A stretch of 64,000 nucleotides of DNA, taken from positions 355,092-419,091 of the forward strand of contig JACRJX010000008.1 in assembly GCA_016235595.1 (NCBI GenBank), given 5' to 3'. Shown here piece by piece: positions 1 to 8,059 of the stretch. A program made the position numbers and the translations under genes. Each line of letters starts with the position of its first letter. Position 1 is the first letter of the stretch. The notes beneath the pieces were generated by a model. That model searched no databases, was not told the DNA's origin, and saw only the letters and a list, made by a program, of their open reading frames with translations. This DNA is from Verrucomicrobiota bacterium. Lineage in GTDB: Bacteria > Verrucomicrobiota > Verrucomicrobiia > CAIQCK01.

Positions 1-429
1 ATGGAAATCATTCCCCATGTAGAGGCCAACGACGATGTTTCGACTCCGCAAGCCCTGCGCCTGCATGACACCGAGTTTATGCAAATAGTCGATGGGGTTG
101 GTGGCTATTTCCGATATGTTGAGAACCTGCCATCCCTTCTTCTGCCATAGATCCCCCAGGGTCTTCCCTTCATCGACGCCTTGGCCGAAGAAAAACGAAT
201 CCCCCAGCAGGACAGCGTCATACAACACCGTTGGCCGAAAGTCGGCGCTACGGAGAGAATAGTTGTTGTACCGGTATTTTGCATCGTAATCGACGGTGGT
301 GTGTTTCTGTGAAGCGTGGGGCGGCAGGGGGTAACGGGGAACTGATTTGACATGCTGGAAACCCAGCAAGAACTCGGCCAGATACGCGCACAGCAACAAA
401 GAGACAACCAACAGCAACATCTGTTTCAT
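1..429 (-). CDS. SGNH/GDSL-type hydrolase, partial (3' end beyond the window)
   Basis: Reading the minus strand from ATG at 429 gives 143 codons with no stop before the window edge. The N-terminus is a hydrophobic segment (about residues 4-23), a signal anchor or signal peptide. It is followed by a GDS block, VLLGDSFFFGQGV (about residues 73-85), whose Ser in the GDS context matches the nucleophile block of SGNH hydrolases; the strand LYMGND near the edge fits the next conserved block. Membrane-anchored SGNH proteins in polysaccharide clusters often add or remove acyl groups, and this gene adjoins such a cluster. Substrate is unknown. The catalytic Asp-His pair would lie in the missing part, so the family call is moderate. 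Confidence 0.7.
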   Translation of the reverse strand, partial: MKQMLLLVVSLLLCAYLAEFLLGFQHVKSVPRYPLPPHASQKHTTVDYDAKYRYNNYSLRSADFRPTVLYDAVLLGDSFFFGQGVDEGKTLGDLWQKKGWQVLNISEIATNPIDYLHKLGVMQAQGLRSRNIVVGLYMGNDFH

Positions 430-719
430 TCCAGTTGTGGCTGACAACCTGACAAGCTTGCGGTGATCAACGTGATTCACAAAAAAACACAGACCCTGAT
501 TCTGGGTTGCGCAGGGGGGAAGCTGATCTCGTGGATAAAATCAACGCAGGTTACGCTGCGCTGGCTCCATCGTGCCGTTGTTCATGGCGGATTGGATACA
601 TTTTATGTCTTAAACACAGCCGAATGTTCATCGTGGAAATGGTCATTGAGGATGTTGACACCCCATTGTATAAATCGTTGTAGGATAGTTTTTACACAGC
701 AAAGATTGACACTGACATC

Positions 720-1442
720 GTGCAATTTCAAATCCTAGATTGGGATTCGGCGTTCTTTGGGATGAGGGTCGCCAGAATCCTCCCGAACAGGCTTGCGACA
801 GGGGAGTTGGAACGGATGATCTCTCAGATGAGGGACGAGAAGGTCGCGTTGGCATACTGGGCTTCCGATCCGAATGATGAGGAGTCGCAGCGGGCTGCGC
901 GGGCTTGCCATGGATTCCTGGCGGACAAAAAGACGACTTTTGAGATGGATCTCTGTCAATACAACGGATCGACAGAGAGCTTCGGCTGGATCGTGGAGGA
1001 ATACACTGACGCAGTCCCGAACAGCGAACTGGAGCACCTCGCCATTCAAGCCGGTGTTTACTGCCGATTTCGAGTTGACCGCCGGATTCCGGAGGAAAAA
1101 TTCAATGACCTCTACAGGCTGTGGATTCGGAATTGCACGAACAAGCGGATGGCGGATGCGGTTTTGGTGGTGCGTCATGCGGACAAAATCGTCGGCATGG
1201 TGACCGTTAAAGAGAAGAACGGCGCCGGCGATATCGGCCTGATTGCGGTGGACGCCGACATGCGCGGAAACAAACTGGGGATAGTCTTGGTGCGCGCGGC
1301 ACAGGAATGGTCGCGCAAGCGCGGGTTGAAGTTCGCCCAGGTTGTCACCCAACAGGCGAACACAGCCGCGTGTGAACTCTACAAGAAATGCGGCTACAGA
1401 GCTGCCAAGACCGAGAACTTCTATCACTTCTGGATTCCATGA
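720..1442 (+). CDS. wecD: WecD-like dTDP-4-amino-4,6-dideoxygalactose N-acetyltransferase (GNAT)
   Basis: 240 residues with a GTG start. The N-terminus (LDWDSAFFGMRVARI) resembles WecD/RffC, which opens with a WENAFFGV-type motif, and the C-terminal half is a GNAT fold: the VDADMRGNKLGIVLV stretch carries the acetyl-CoA-binding R-G-x-x-L-G pattern, and the end LYKKCGYR is the usual GNAT C-terminal signature. The stop overlaps the start of the WecE-like gene by 4 nt (1439-1442), so the two are coupled. Together they would make dTDP-Fuc4NAc, as in enterobacterial common antigen. A TTGACA at 655-660 could be a -35 element, but no convincing -10 sits at normal spacing. The exact sugar acetylated is inferred from the neighbour. 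Confidence 0.8.
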   Translation: MQFQILDWDSAFFGMRVARILPNRLATGELERMISQMRDEKVALAYWASDPNDEESQRAARACHGFLADKKTTFEMDLCQYNGSTESFGWIVEEYTDAVPNSELEHLAIQAGVYCRFRVDRRIPEEKFNDLYRLWIRNCTNKRMADAVLVVRHADKIVGMVTVKEKNGAGDIGLIAVDADMRGNKLGIVLVRAAQEWSRKRGLKFAQVVTQQANTAACELYKKCGYRAAKTENFYHFWIP

Positions 1443-2581
1443 TTCGAATTCCCTTCAACAAGCCTTACTTCACGGGCAAGGAAACGGACTACATCAAGGA
1501 ATCCGTGGCCTCAGGCAAGATATCGGGCGACGGCCTGTTCACGAAGAAATGCCACCAGTTCTTTGAAAGCCGGTATGGGTTCAAGAAAGCACTGTTGACC
1601 ACCTCGTGCACCGACGCTCTGGAGATGGCCGCGCTCCTTTGTCAGATAAAACCGGGCGACGAGGTCATCGCTCCCAGCTTCACTTTTGTCTCCACCGTCA
1701 ATGCCTTTGTTTTGCGGGGAGCCAGGATCATCTTTGCCGACAGCGAAGCGGCGACGCCCAATATTGATGTCTCAGCGGTCGAAGCGTTGATCACGCCAAG
1801 GACGAAGGTGATCGTTCCGGTCCATTATGCGGGCGTGGCCTGCGACATGGATGCCATCCTCAACCTGGCCCGCAAGCACGGTCTTCTGGTTGTCGAAGAC
1901 GCCGCTCAGGCGGTCGATTCGTTCTACAAGGGAAAACCACTCGGGTCGCTTGGCAGCATGGCGACGTTCTCGTTCCATGAGACGAAGAATGTCATTTCCG
2001 GAGAGGGAGGGATGTTCGTTGCGAATGACGCCCAGTTCGTGAATCGCGCCGAGATTGTGAGGGAAAAGGGCACCAATCGTTCTGCGTTCTTCCGTGGAGA
2101 AGTGGACAAGTATCGATGGGTGGACATCGGTTCGTCGTTTCTGCCGTCGGAAATCATCGCAGCTTTCTTATACGCGCAGCTTGAACATCTTGATGAGATT
2201 CAGTCCAAGCGCAGAAGCTTGTGGAACCTGTACCGGCGGGGACTGGGGGACTTGGAATCCAGAGGGATTCTAAAACTTCCTTTCGTCCCGGACTATGCGA
2301 CCAATAACGGCCATATGTTCCATGTCGTATGCGAAAATCTGGAGCAGCGAGACAAGCTCATCGAACACCTGAAAGATCGCGGCATACTCGCCGTGTTTCA
2401 TTATCAGTCTCTCCACAAGAGCCCGTTCTACGAAAAGAAACACGATGGACGGGATTTGCCCAACTCCGATCGATACACGGATTGCCTGCTTCGACTCCCC
2501 CTTTATTACGAGTTGAGCACTGCGGATGTCGGAACGATCGTTGACAGCGTCCTGTCCTTCTTCGGACAGCGATCCCGCTGA
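1439..2581 (+). CDS. wecE: dTDP-4-amino-4,6-dideoxygalactose transaminase
   Basis: 380 residues, a PLP-dependent DegT/DnrJ/EryC1 aminotransferase. It reads along E. coli WecE almost segment by segment: IPFNKPYFTGKE at the N-terminus, KPGDEVIAPSFTFVSTVNAF, VPVHYAGVACDMD, VVEDAAQAV, then SFHETKN with the Schiff-base lysine at about residue 183, and REKGTNRSAFFRGEVDKY. The start at 1439 is chosen because it begins at the family N-terminus and overlaps the WecD stop as ATGA; an open frame extends 17 codons further upstream inside wecD. The enzyme transfers an amino group from glutamate to dTDP-4-keto-6-deoxyglucose. RmlA and RmlB, which supply that substrate, are not in this window. Confidence 0.93.
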   Translation: MIRIPFNKPYFTGKETDYIKESVASGKISGDGLFTKKCHQFFESRYGFKKALLTTSCTDALEMAALLCQIKPGDEVIAPSFTFVSTVNAFVLRGARIIFADSEAATPNIDVSAVEALITPRTKVIVPVHYAGVACDMDAILNLARKHGLLVVEDAAQAVDSFYKGKPLGSLGSMATFSFHETKNVISGEGGMFVANDAQFVNRAEIVREKGTNRSAFFRGEVDKYRWVDIGSSFLPSEIIAAFLYAQLEHLDEIQSKRRSLWNLYRRGLGDLESRGILKLPFVPDYATNNGHMFHVVCENLEQRDKLIEHLKDRGILAVFHYQSLHKSPFYEKKHDGRDLPNSDRYTDCLLRLPLYYELSTADVGTIVDSVLSFFGQRSR

Positions 2582-2588
2582 CGATTCG

Positions 2589-3518
2589 TCAGATGCGATT
2601 CATGAGGCGTTGGAATTTCCGGTTCAAACTGCCCTTGAGGCGTTGCCTCCGGATCAGCTTCTTGTAAAGAACCAGGTCACTGGGCGTCACTTCGCCGATG
2701 ACCTCGGACCGGCTGTCTCTGAAGCAGTGCTTGACCCTGCCTGCCAGCAACTCGTTCTTGTACGTTTCGACTCGTTGATTATAGGCGTTTGATCCGGCCT
2801 CGACCTCGGCAGACATCTGCGAGCCTCTCTGGTCATCATGAACCCTGCCGAAAATGGTGATCACCGGAATGAAGTATGGCAGGTAACCTTGAGTGACGAA
2901 GTTGTAGGTGAACCCCAAGCCGGTGGCCACACGACAGGGCTCGTCTTTCGTGTTCCGCGTATAGCACTTCTCGAAGATATTCCGCCTGATGACAGCGTTG
3001 CATTCTATCCCTTCCCTCGTGGCAAGCCAGAATGGGAGGAAATCCTTTTTTTGCGGCGGCTCGTGTTCAAGGTAGCTGGCACTCCATACTTTCCCCAACC
3101 GGCCATCTTCCGTCTTGCTCTGAACCACTCCCCACACGAGGGACACTTCACTGTCGTTATCAAGAACCTGGACCGCTTGCTTGAGCCAGTTTGCATCCAC
3201 CAAACCGTCAGAGACACACAGGAAAACGATGTGGTCGCCGGTTGACATGCGGAAGGCTTTCCAGATCGCTTCCAGACACGGATTATCCCCGCCCTCCTTT
3301 TCCGAAACCCACTTGAGGTGCGGGTATTCCTTCAGGATATCCACCGAATTGTCGGTCGAAGCACCGTCAACAACCACATGCTCAACATTCTTGTATGTCT
3401 GGCTCAGGACGGATTCGATGGTTTCTCTCAAGAAAAGACCATGATTGCGAGAGGGGGTGATGATGGAGACCTTCGAACGCTCCCCTTCTGCAAGACTACT
3501 GTTGCTCGATGCTATCAT
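2589..3518 (-). CDS. Family 2 glycosyltransferase
   Basis: 309 residues. The N-terminal GT-A domain begins VSIITPSRNHGLFLRETIESV, followed by VEHVVVDGASTDNS, a typical nucleotide-sugar-binding GT2 start, and GDHIVFLCVSDG where most relatives have a DxD-like site. The acidic pair is partly altered here (S-D-G), as in several WcaA-like enzymes. There is no membrane segment, so it probably acts on lipid-linked oligosaccharide from the cytoplasm. It is the last gene of the minus-strand glycosyltransferase run, 38 nt after the fucosyltransferase gene, and ends tail-to-tail with wecE at a distance of 7 nt. Donor and acceptor sugars cannot be predicted. Confidence 0.85.
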   Translation of the reverse strand: MIASSNSSLAEGERSKVSIITPSRNHGLFLRETIESVLSQTYKNVEHVVVDGASTDNSVDILKEYPHLKWVSEKEGGDNPCLEAIWKAFRMSTGDHIVFLCVSDGLVDANWLKQAVQVLDNDSEVSLVWGVVQSKTEDGRLGKVWSASYLEHEPPQKKDFLPFWLATREGIECNAVIRRNIFEKCYTRNTKDEPCRVATGLGFTYNFVTQGYLPYFIPVITIFGRVHDDQRGSQMSAEVEAGSNAYNQRVETYKNELLAGRVKHCFRDSRSEVIGEVTPSDLVLYKKLIRRQRLKGSLNRKFQRLMNRI

Positions 3519-3556
3519 AATGCCCTTTTATCAGGAATTTGCCGGTTCTTCAACTG

Positions 3557-4471
3557 CTAGGATTCGACGCTCTTCCATTCCGGTGGGAAATAGTCTTCAG
3601 GATGATTATAGGCCGCATTCTTGCTGATCCTCCCGGTGCGGATGATGATCTTCTCCTTGTGGGGGTTGAGATAGGCGGCCCACCAACTGAACGTGCTGCC
3701 GCCCGCAGTGATGTTGTGTTTGCACCGGCTCATCAACCACAGGTCTTCAAAACCCCTCTGTGGAGAGTTGAAATCAACGCAGGTCATTCGGTGGGGGAGA
3801 CGGAGGTTTTCTTTCACCCACGCGATGTCATCCGAGAACATGAAGAAATGCGGATCGCTGACCCGTTCCGCCATGTAGTTCACTGCATTCTGGTAATAAC
3901 GCTCCGTGATCACTCCTTCGAGTTCCTTCCGGATATTGGGATCGGTCATGTAGTCTCCCCGCCTGACATGGACGCTGACAGAATTTGAATCCGCGATGGA
4001 TGCCAGAATCCCGCGCGCTGCGCCGCTGAGTTCCTCCCTGGGTGAGAACTCCCCGGCGAGCGGCTGTTTCACGGCATCGAAGTATTTGTAGGAGTTGAAA
4101 TACCCGATGAGGTACGTCTTCGGCCCGAGCGCAAGAACCTCCTGTTTGAAGGCGGACCCGGCCGGTTCCGAATACAGGCGCGGAGTCTCGCCGGTCTCCC
4201 TGCAAAGCCCCAGCGCATTCAGCATCGGGACAATGCCCAATTTATGTTTGAGCCCGGTTTTCCTGTAGTCCGCAATTTCACTCCGCGATGCCTGCGGCGC
4301 GCTGATCTTGAAGGAATTCAACTGCAAGGTGTGATCCCGGTTCGGGGTGCACCGGTCGAAATTGGACGTGTCTATCTTGAGCGGCGTGTTGTGGATGATC
4401 GAGAGGTGCTTCGCCACTGCGTACTGAAACATCTGGTTGCCCAGCCCCCCCATGATGTTGATGATAATCAT
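3557..4471 (-). CDS. Family 11 glycosyltransferase (alpha-1,2-fucosyltransferase family)
   Basis: 304 residues. It begins IIINIMGGLGNQMFQYAVA, the invariant N-terminus of GT11 enzymes, and carries VHVRRGDY, the H-x-R-R-x-D GDP-fucose-binding motif, in the middle. The C-terminal HNITAGGSTFSWWAAYLN matches the third conserved GT11 block. Full length for the family (about 290-310). It would add fucose, or a related 6-deoxysugar, in alpha-1,2 linkage to the surface glycan. The gene lies 55 nt downstream of the GT-D-like gene and 38 nt upstream of a GT2 gene. No GDP-fucose synthesis gene is in the window, so donor supply must come from elsewhere. Confidence 0.92.
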   Translation of the reverse strand: MIIINIMGGLGNQMFQYAVAKHLSIIHNTPLKIDTSNFDRCTPNRDHTLQLNSFKISAPQASRSEIADYRKTGLKHKLGIVPMLNALGLCRETGETPRLYSEPAGSAFKQEVLALGPKTYLIGYFNSYKYFDAVKQPLAGEFSPREELSGAARGILASIADSNSVSVHVRRGDYMTDPNIRKELEGVITERYYQNAVNYMAERVSDPHFFMFSDDIAWVKENLRLPHRMTCVDFNSPQRGFEDLWLMSRCKHNITAGGSTFSWWAAYLNPHKEKIIIRTGRISKNAAYNHPEDYFPPEWKSVES

Positions 4472-4526
4472 ACTCCGTCTCGTTGAAAGCCGGTCAGGAA
4501 CAACGGCTGTCAGCCTGTCGATGGCC

Positions 4527-5300
4527 CTACCAGATGCAAATCTTGTTGATGTCCGCGTTTCTTGTCCCGAGCCAGAACGATTTCAAATACGCCCGGTCGA
4601 GCCTCATGTTCATGAATGGATTCAAGGTCGTCCCGATGTCAATGTAGGTGTTTTGGCCGCAATGTTCATAGAGCTGGTGAATCGCCAGCTTGCTGAACGA
4701 CGAAGCCGAAAAAAGGAACAGGTGGCCTTCGATGCGGTTCTCGACAATCCACTGTCGCATGCGTTCGATCAAACCGTAATCGTTGACCATCGCATTGTAG
4801 CCGACCCGGAAATCTCTGACCACGAACGGGAACATCGAGAGGCTGGCTTTGTCGTTGCAGACCACAACAGTCTTGTAATTGTTGAACAGCGGATACATCT
4901 CGCGGATGAATTTCGCGTAGTTTCCGTTTACGAGAAGGTTCGCCCATGTGAAGTTGTCGTCGGGGCCGCCGTGAAACTCCAATTGCCACCGGAAATTCTC
5001 CTCGCCCACACAGCACCGGCAGCTCAGCCCTTTGAAGTAATTTCTGGTCTTGAACCTGAACGCGTCCACAAGCCTGTCCCGGTGAAACGAGTGCTCGGCG
5101 GGATGAAACCGTTTGAAGTCCTCCTCCTTGTATAATCCTTTCGTCGCCTTCTCGCCGACCTTGACCTGCTGCGCGTCTAAAATAAGCTCTTTATTCTGCA
5201 GAATGTACAGTTCGCCATCCGAGAATCGGTTGAAGGCAAACGGCTCCCTTTTCTTGAGCAATTCGACCAACCTGTAAAAATCACCCTCGAAACTTTTCAT
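4527..5300 (-). CDS. Putative GT-D fold (DUF1792-like) glycosyltransferase
   Basis: 257 residues. The start at 5300 is chosen because it makes a 4-nt ATGA overlap with the preceding gene; the frame is open further upstream but that part is antisense-like. The N-terminal FAFNRFSDGELYILQ resembles the R-x-x-D-G-E block that defines the GT-D/DUF1792 family of streptococcal glycosyltransferases. The middle TVVVCNDKASL and C-terminal LFLFSASSFSKLAIHQLYE fit a nucleotide-binding fold, and YIDIGTTLNPF follows. No transmembrane segment is seen. The family placement rests on motif resemblance only; position inside a glycosyltransferase operon supports a sugar-transfer role. Confidence 0.6.
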   Translation of the reverse strand: MKSFEGDFYRLVELLKKREPFAFNRFSDGELYILQNKELILDAQQVKVGEKATKGLYKEEDFKRFHPAEHSFHRDRLVDAFRFKTRNYFKGLSCRCCVGEENFRWQLEFHGGPDDNFTWANLLVNGNYAKFIREMYPLFNNYKTVVVCNDKASLSMFPFVVRDFRVGYNAMVNDYGLIERMRQWIVENRIEGHLFLFSASSFSKLAIHQLYEHCGQNTYIDIGTTLNPFMNMRLDRAYLKSFWLGTRNADINKICIW

Positions 5301-6211
5301 GGGAGTGCTGCCGCGTCCTGTCTTGGTTGCAGGCCTAACGCGTTGATCCAAACGGAAAGAATCCGGTCGTTCGTCATGTGTTCTTCCGGGGGCGAATCCG
5401 GCCCGTGAAAACGTGTTCCAGTCAGTTTCGACTCGAGTTTCACCGTGCTCCACGGCTTGATGGCGGAGCAGTAAACATCCGACACGGAATCATAGAGCTT
5501 CTGTTTGTCGTCAACGAACCCCGCGAATTTGACCTTCCCGGGGTATTGTTCCGCGAGAGGCCGGATGTCGTTGTAGTAATAGATCGGGTCGGCCAGATAA
5601 CCGTACAGAATCACGGTCTCCATCCCTTCCTCGAATGCCCTTCGGATTGAGAGTTCGAGTCTGTTCTCCCTCCGAATGGTGCCGACCACACCCGCAACCT
5701 TGGCGGGTTTGCTTCCAGATGGTTTCAAATCATCCACAAGGTTTGGACATACGAAAACAGGAAGCTTTGCCTTGCGAGGAATCTGTTGCGTGTGACCGAG
5801 ACAGTGAATCTTGTGGAACAGGGAAAGATTTGATTGCTGCGCGGAGGAACGCCCGTCTCCCTGGCAGGTGAGAACAAGCTGGAAATCGTCCGGCTTCTTT
5901 GCGCTGCCAAAGCAATCGCACATCGCTTTCTGAAGCACCTGGCACCAACGGTTGCCCTGACGCTCCTTGATCGTCGCCTTTAGGTCGTTCAAGTCTGAAA
6001 CGGAATGCAATCCGATGTCGTGAACAAGAACCACATCCCCCTTTTCAGGACGAAAGTCAGCAAGCTCTCCGGATTTGCATTTGTCCAGGTGCCAGTGGTC
6101 AGGTCCGAACAACCTGCATTCATATCCCCTGGCATTCAGGCGATTGCACAGGCTTACCAGAGCAACGGTGGCTCCAACTGGAACACTGGAGCCGGTGATT
6201 ATCTTGATCAT
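5297..6211 (-). CDS. Glycosyltransferase, GT4/GT-B-like
   Basis: 304 residues. It begins MIKIITGSSVPVGATVALVSLCNRLNARG, a Rossmann-type start in which a glycine-containing loop and a helix precede YECRLFGP. The second half holds KVAGVVGTIRRENR, ILYGYLADPIYY, KVKFAGFVDDKQKLYDSVSDVYCS, the order expected for the C-terminal nucleotide-sugar domain of GT4 enzymes. The usual E-x7-E motif is not clear, so the enzyme may be divergent. It starts 49 nt after wecB and overlaps the next gene by 4 nt, so it is co-transcribed. The sugar specificity is unknown. Confidence 0.65.
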   Translation of the reverse strand: MIKIITGSSVPVGATVALVSLCNRLNARGYECRLFGPDHWHLDKCKSGELADFRPEKGDVVLVHDIGLHSVSDLNDLKATIKERQGNRWCQVLQKAMCDCFGSAKKPDDFQLVLTCQGDGRSSAQQSNLSLFHKIHCLGHTQQIPRKAKLPVFVCPNLVDDLKPSGSKPAKVAGVVGTIRRENRLELSIRRAFEEGMETVILYGYLADPIYYYNDIRPLAEQYPGKVKFAGFVDDKQKLYDSVSDVYCSAIKPWSTVKLESKLTGTRFHGPDSPPEEHMTNDRILSVWINALGLQPRQDAAALP

Positions 6212-6260
6212 ACGCGCCGTCTTTCAGGATTCATGCGCAAGAGCCGGATTCGTTCCAAAA

Positions 6261-7322
6261 TCATTTTGATGGGCTGAGACCCCCTCCTGCCAGAATGCGG
6301 ACAATCCTCTCCGATGCGCGCCCATCACCAAAGGGTGAAACCACGGCTTTCGCCGGCGGAGTCTTGGCCCATTCGATATTGGCGAGAATCTTCCCGCCAA
6401 CCAGACGGCCGAGACCCACGTCGAGGATTTCCGGCCGCTCCGTCGTCTCCCGAACGATGATCACTTTCTTGTTGAAGCACGAGCACTCCTCCTGCAACCC
6501 GCCACTGTCCGTGATGACGAATGCAGAGGCGGCAACCATCCGCAACATGTCCAGATAACCCACTGGTTTGATCACGCGGATGTTGGAGGCGGCGAGTCGC
6601 TCCCGGTGCTTCCGCACGTTGGGGTTCGGGTGGATGGGCAGCGTCAGCCGAAGGTCTGGATGCTTGAGAGCCACCTGGTTCAACTCCTCAAAAAGCTCGT
6701 CCATGATCTCGTGGTTCTCCCGCCGATGAAGCGTGATCAAGACCTCATGGGAGGAGGTGGCATTGGGGATACGGTGCTCCTCCTGGATGATATTCACTGC
6801 GTCCACGATGGTGTTCCCGACGAGATGGATGTTCTTCGCCCCAGCCTGTTCGAGATGTTTCTTTGCGGTGGGAGTGGGCGCGAAATTGACAGCCGCGATC
6901 TGACCGATGACCGAGCGGTTGGCTTCTTCCGGGTAGGGGTTCTCCAGATCAAACGTGCGCAGACCCGCCTCGACATGCGCCACGCGGAACTTGTTGTAGA
7001 ATGCCACCTGCGCCAGCGCGCACGCGGTGGTGGTGTCGCCCTGCACCACGACATAATCAAACCGATGGTGCGTAAAAAGCTCCTCGGCAGCAGAGCAAAT
7101 CTTGATGAAACTGTTGGCCAGCGTGTTGTGCTTCTGCTCCCCGGAGAAATGGCGCGCGAATGTGTGGTCGGGAGCCGGCACGAGGTCTTTGACGTCCTCA
7201 TACAGGTCCGTCTGCTGCCCGGTGAAGAGCGTCTTGAAACGGACTCCCTGCCGCTGAAGTTCCCGGACAACCGGAAACAGCTTGATGATTTCGGGCCGCG
7301 TCCCGTAGGCAACCAGGATCAT
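6261..7322 (-). CDS. wecB: UDP-N-acetylglucosamine 2-epimerase (non-hydrolysing)
   Basis: 353 residues. All family signatures are visible: YGTRPEIIKLFPVVREL at the N-terminus, VVQGDTTTACALA, HVEAGLRTFD, NPYPEEANR (acidic catalytic residues), LITLHRRENHE (catalytic His) and ITDSGGLQEE near the C-terminus. It converts UDP-GlcNAc to UDP-ManNAc in the cytoplasm. The start at 7322 gives the normal N-terminus and a 4-nt overlap with the preceding GT2 gene; the open frame extending 91 codons upstream is antisense-like. With WecD and WecE this recalls enterobacterial common antigen precursor synthesis, but the UDP-ManNAc dehydrogenase WecC is not present here. Confidence 0.93.
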   Translation of the reverse strand: MILVAYGTRPEIIKLFPVVRELQRQGVRFKTLFTGQQTDLYEDVKDLVPAPDHTFARHFSGEQKHNTLANSFIKICSAAEELFTHHRFDYVVVQGDTTTACALAQVAFYNKFRVAHVEAGLRTFDLENPYPEEANRSVIGQIAAVNFAPTPTAKKHLEQAGAKNIHLVGNTIVDAVNIIQEEHRIPNATSSHEVLITLHRRENHEIMDELFEELNQVALKHPDLRLTLPIHPNPNVRKHRERLAASNIRVIKPVGYLDMLRMVAASAFVITDSGGLQEECSCFNKKVIIVRETTERPEILDVGLGRLVGGKILANIEWAKTPPAKAVVSPFGDGRASERIVRILAGGGLSPSK

Positions 7323-8059
7323 AAGAGTATCAACCGAAAACCGTTTTCGACTTCGTGCTGGAGGACCCTCGCGTAGTCTTGGGAGCGGTCCTTGCTGCTG
7401 ATGGCAACGCGGTCCACGCCGAGTTCGCCCTTGACCGATCCCCAGAGGGACTTGTCGCTTTTCGGATGAGGCGGACACGCGACGCGGATGCCGTGCCGCT
7501 GGAGCATCGCGCAGAAGTGGATGTCCTCGCCGAACGACCTGATGACAGGCTCCGCGTCCCAGAAATAACGCGCCCACTCCCGCCGAAAGAACCAACTGTG
7601 CCCCACAAGGTCCACAAACTCGATCTTCTCGTTACAGCCGTGCCAGCCCATGCGAGGCGTTTCCGTTTTCGGTTCTGTCTTGGAGAGAAACCGGAGGCCG
7701 ATCGTGCCGCACATCGCCTTTTCCGAATCCACATACTTCAGGCAGTTCTCGAACCACCGTTCGCCAGGCATCGTGTCGTCGTCAAAAATGCAGACGTAGT
7801 CCCCCTCCATGGCCGACGCCATGGCGAACCTGGGGATGATGCCGAAGTTATGGTCGCACACAATTTTTTTAACCTTGCCCGCGTTTCGGAAATCGAGCAA
7901 CTGTTTCTTCTCAAAGAGCCCCAACGTCTTCGGGGGCTGGTTATACCAAAGCACCACCTCGTGCGGCGGCACTGTCTGGCGCAAAACCCGGTCCACCTGC
8001 TCTTCGAGGTTCTGCGGCCGTTGCCACGCTGTGAGAATCACTGAGATTTTTGGAGTCAT
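7319..8059 (-). CDS. Family 2 glycosyltransferase
   Basis: 246 residues. The N-terminus KISVILTAWQRPQNLEEQVDRVL opens a GT-A domain; YVCIFDDDTMPGERWFENCL contains the DDD metal-binding motif, and SFGEDIHFCAML matches the E-D acceptor-side motif of GT2 enzymes. The start at 8059 shares one base with the stop of the upstream GT4 gene (TGATG arrangement), a sign of translational coupling; the frame stays open further upstream but within that gene. No membrane helices, so a cytoplasmic or peripheral enzyme. Substrate is not predictable. Confidence 0.85.
   Translation of the reverse strand: MTPKISVILTAWQRPQNLEEQVDRVLRQTVPPHEVVLWYNQPPKTLGLFEKKQLLDFRNAGKVKKIVCDHNFGIIPRFAMASAMEGDYVCIFDDDTMPGERWFENCLKYVDSEKAMCGTIGLRFLSKTEPKTETPRMGWHGCNEKIEFVDLVGHSWFFRREWARYFWDAEPVIRSFGEDIHFCAMLQRHGIRVACPPHPKSDKSLWGSVKGELGVDRVAISSKDRSQDYARVLQHEVENGFRLILL

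Noticed and set aside
463..738. Plus-strand frame of 91 codons before wecD
   Set aside because: No family, no ribosome-binding site and overlaps the wecD start; more likely a leader or promoter region.
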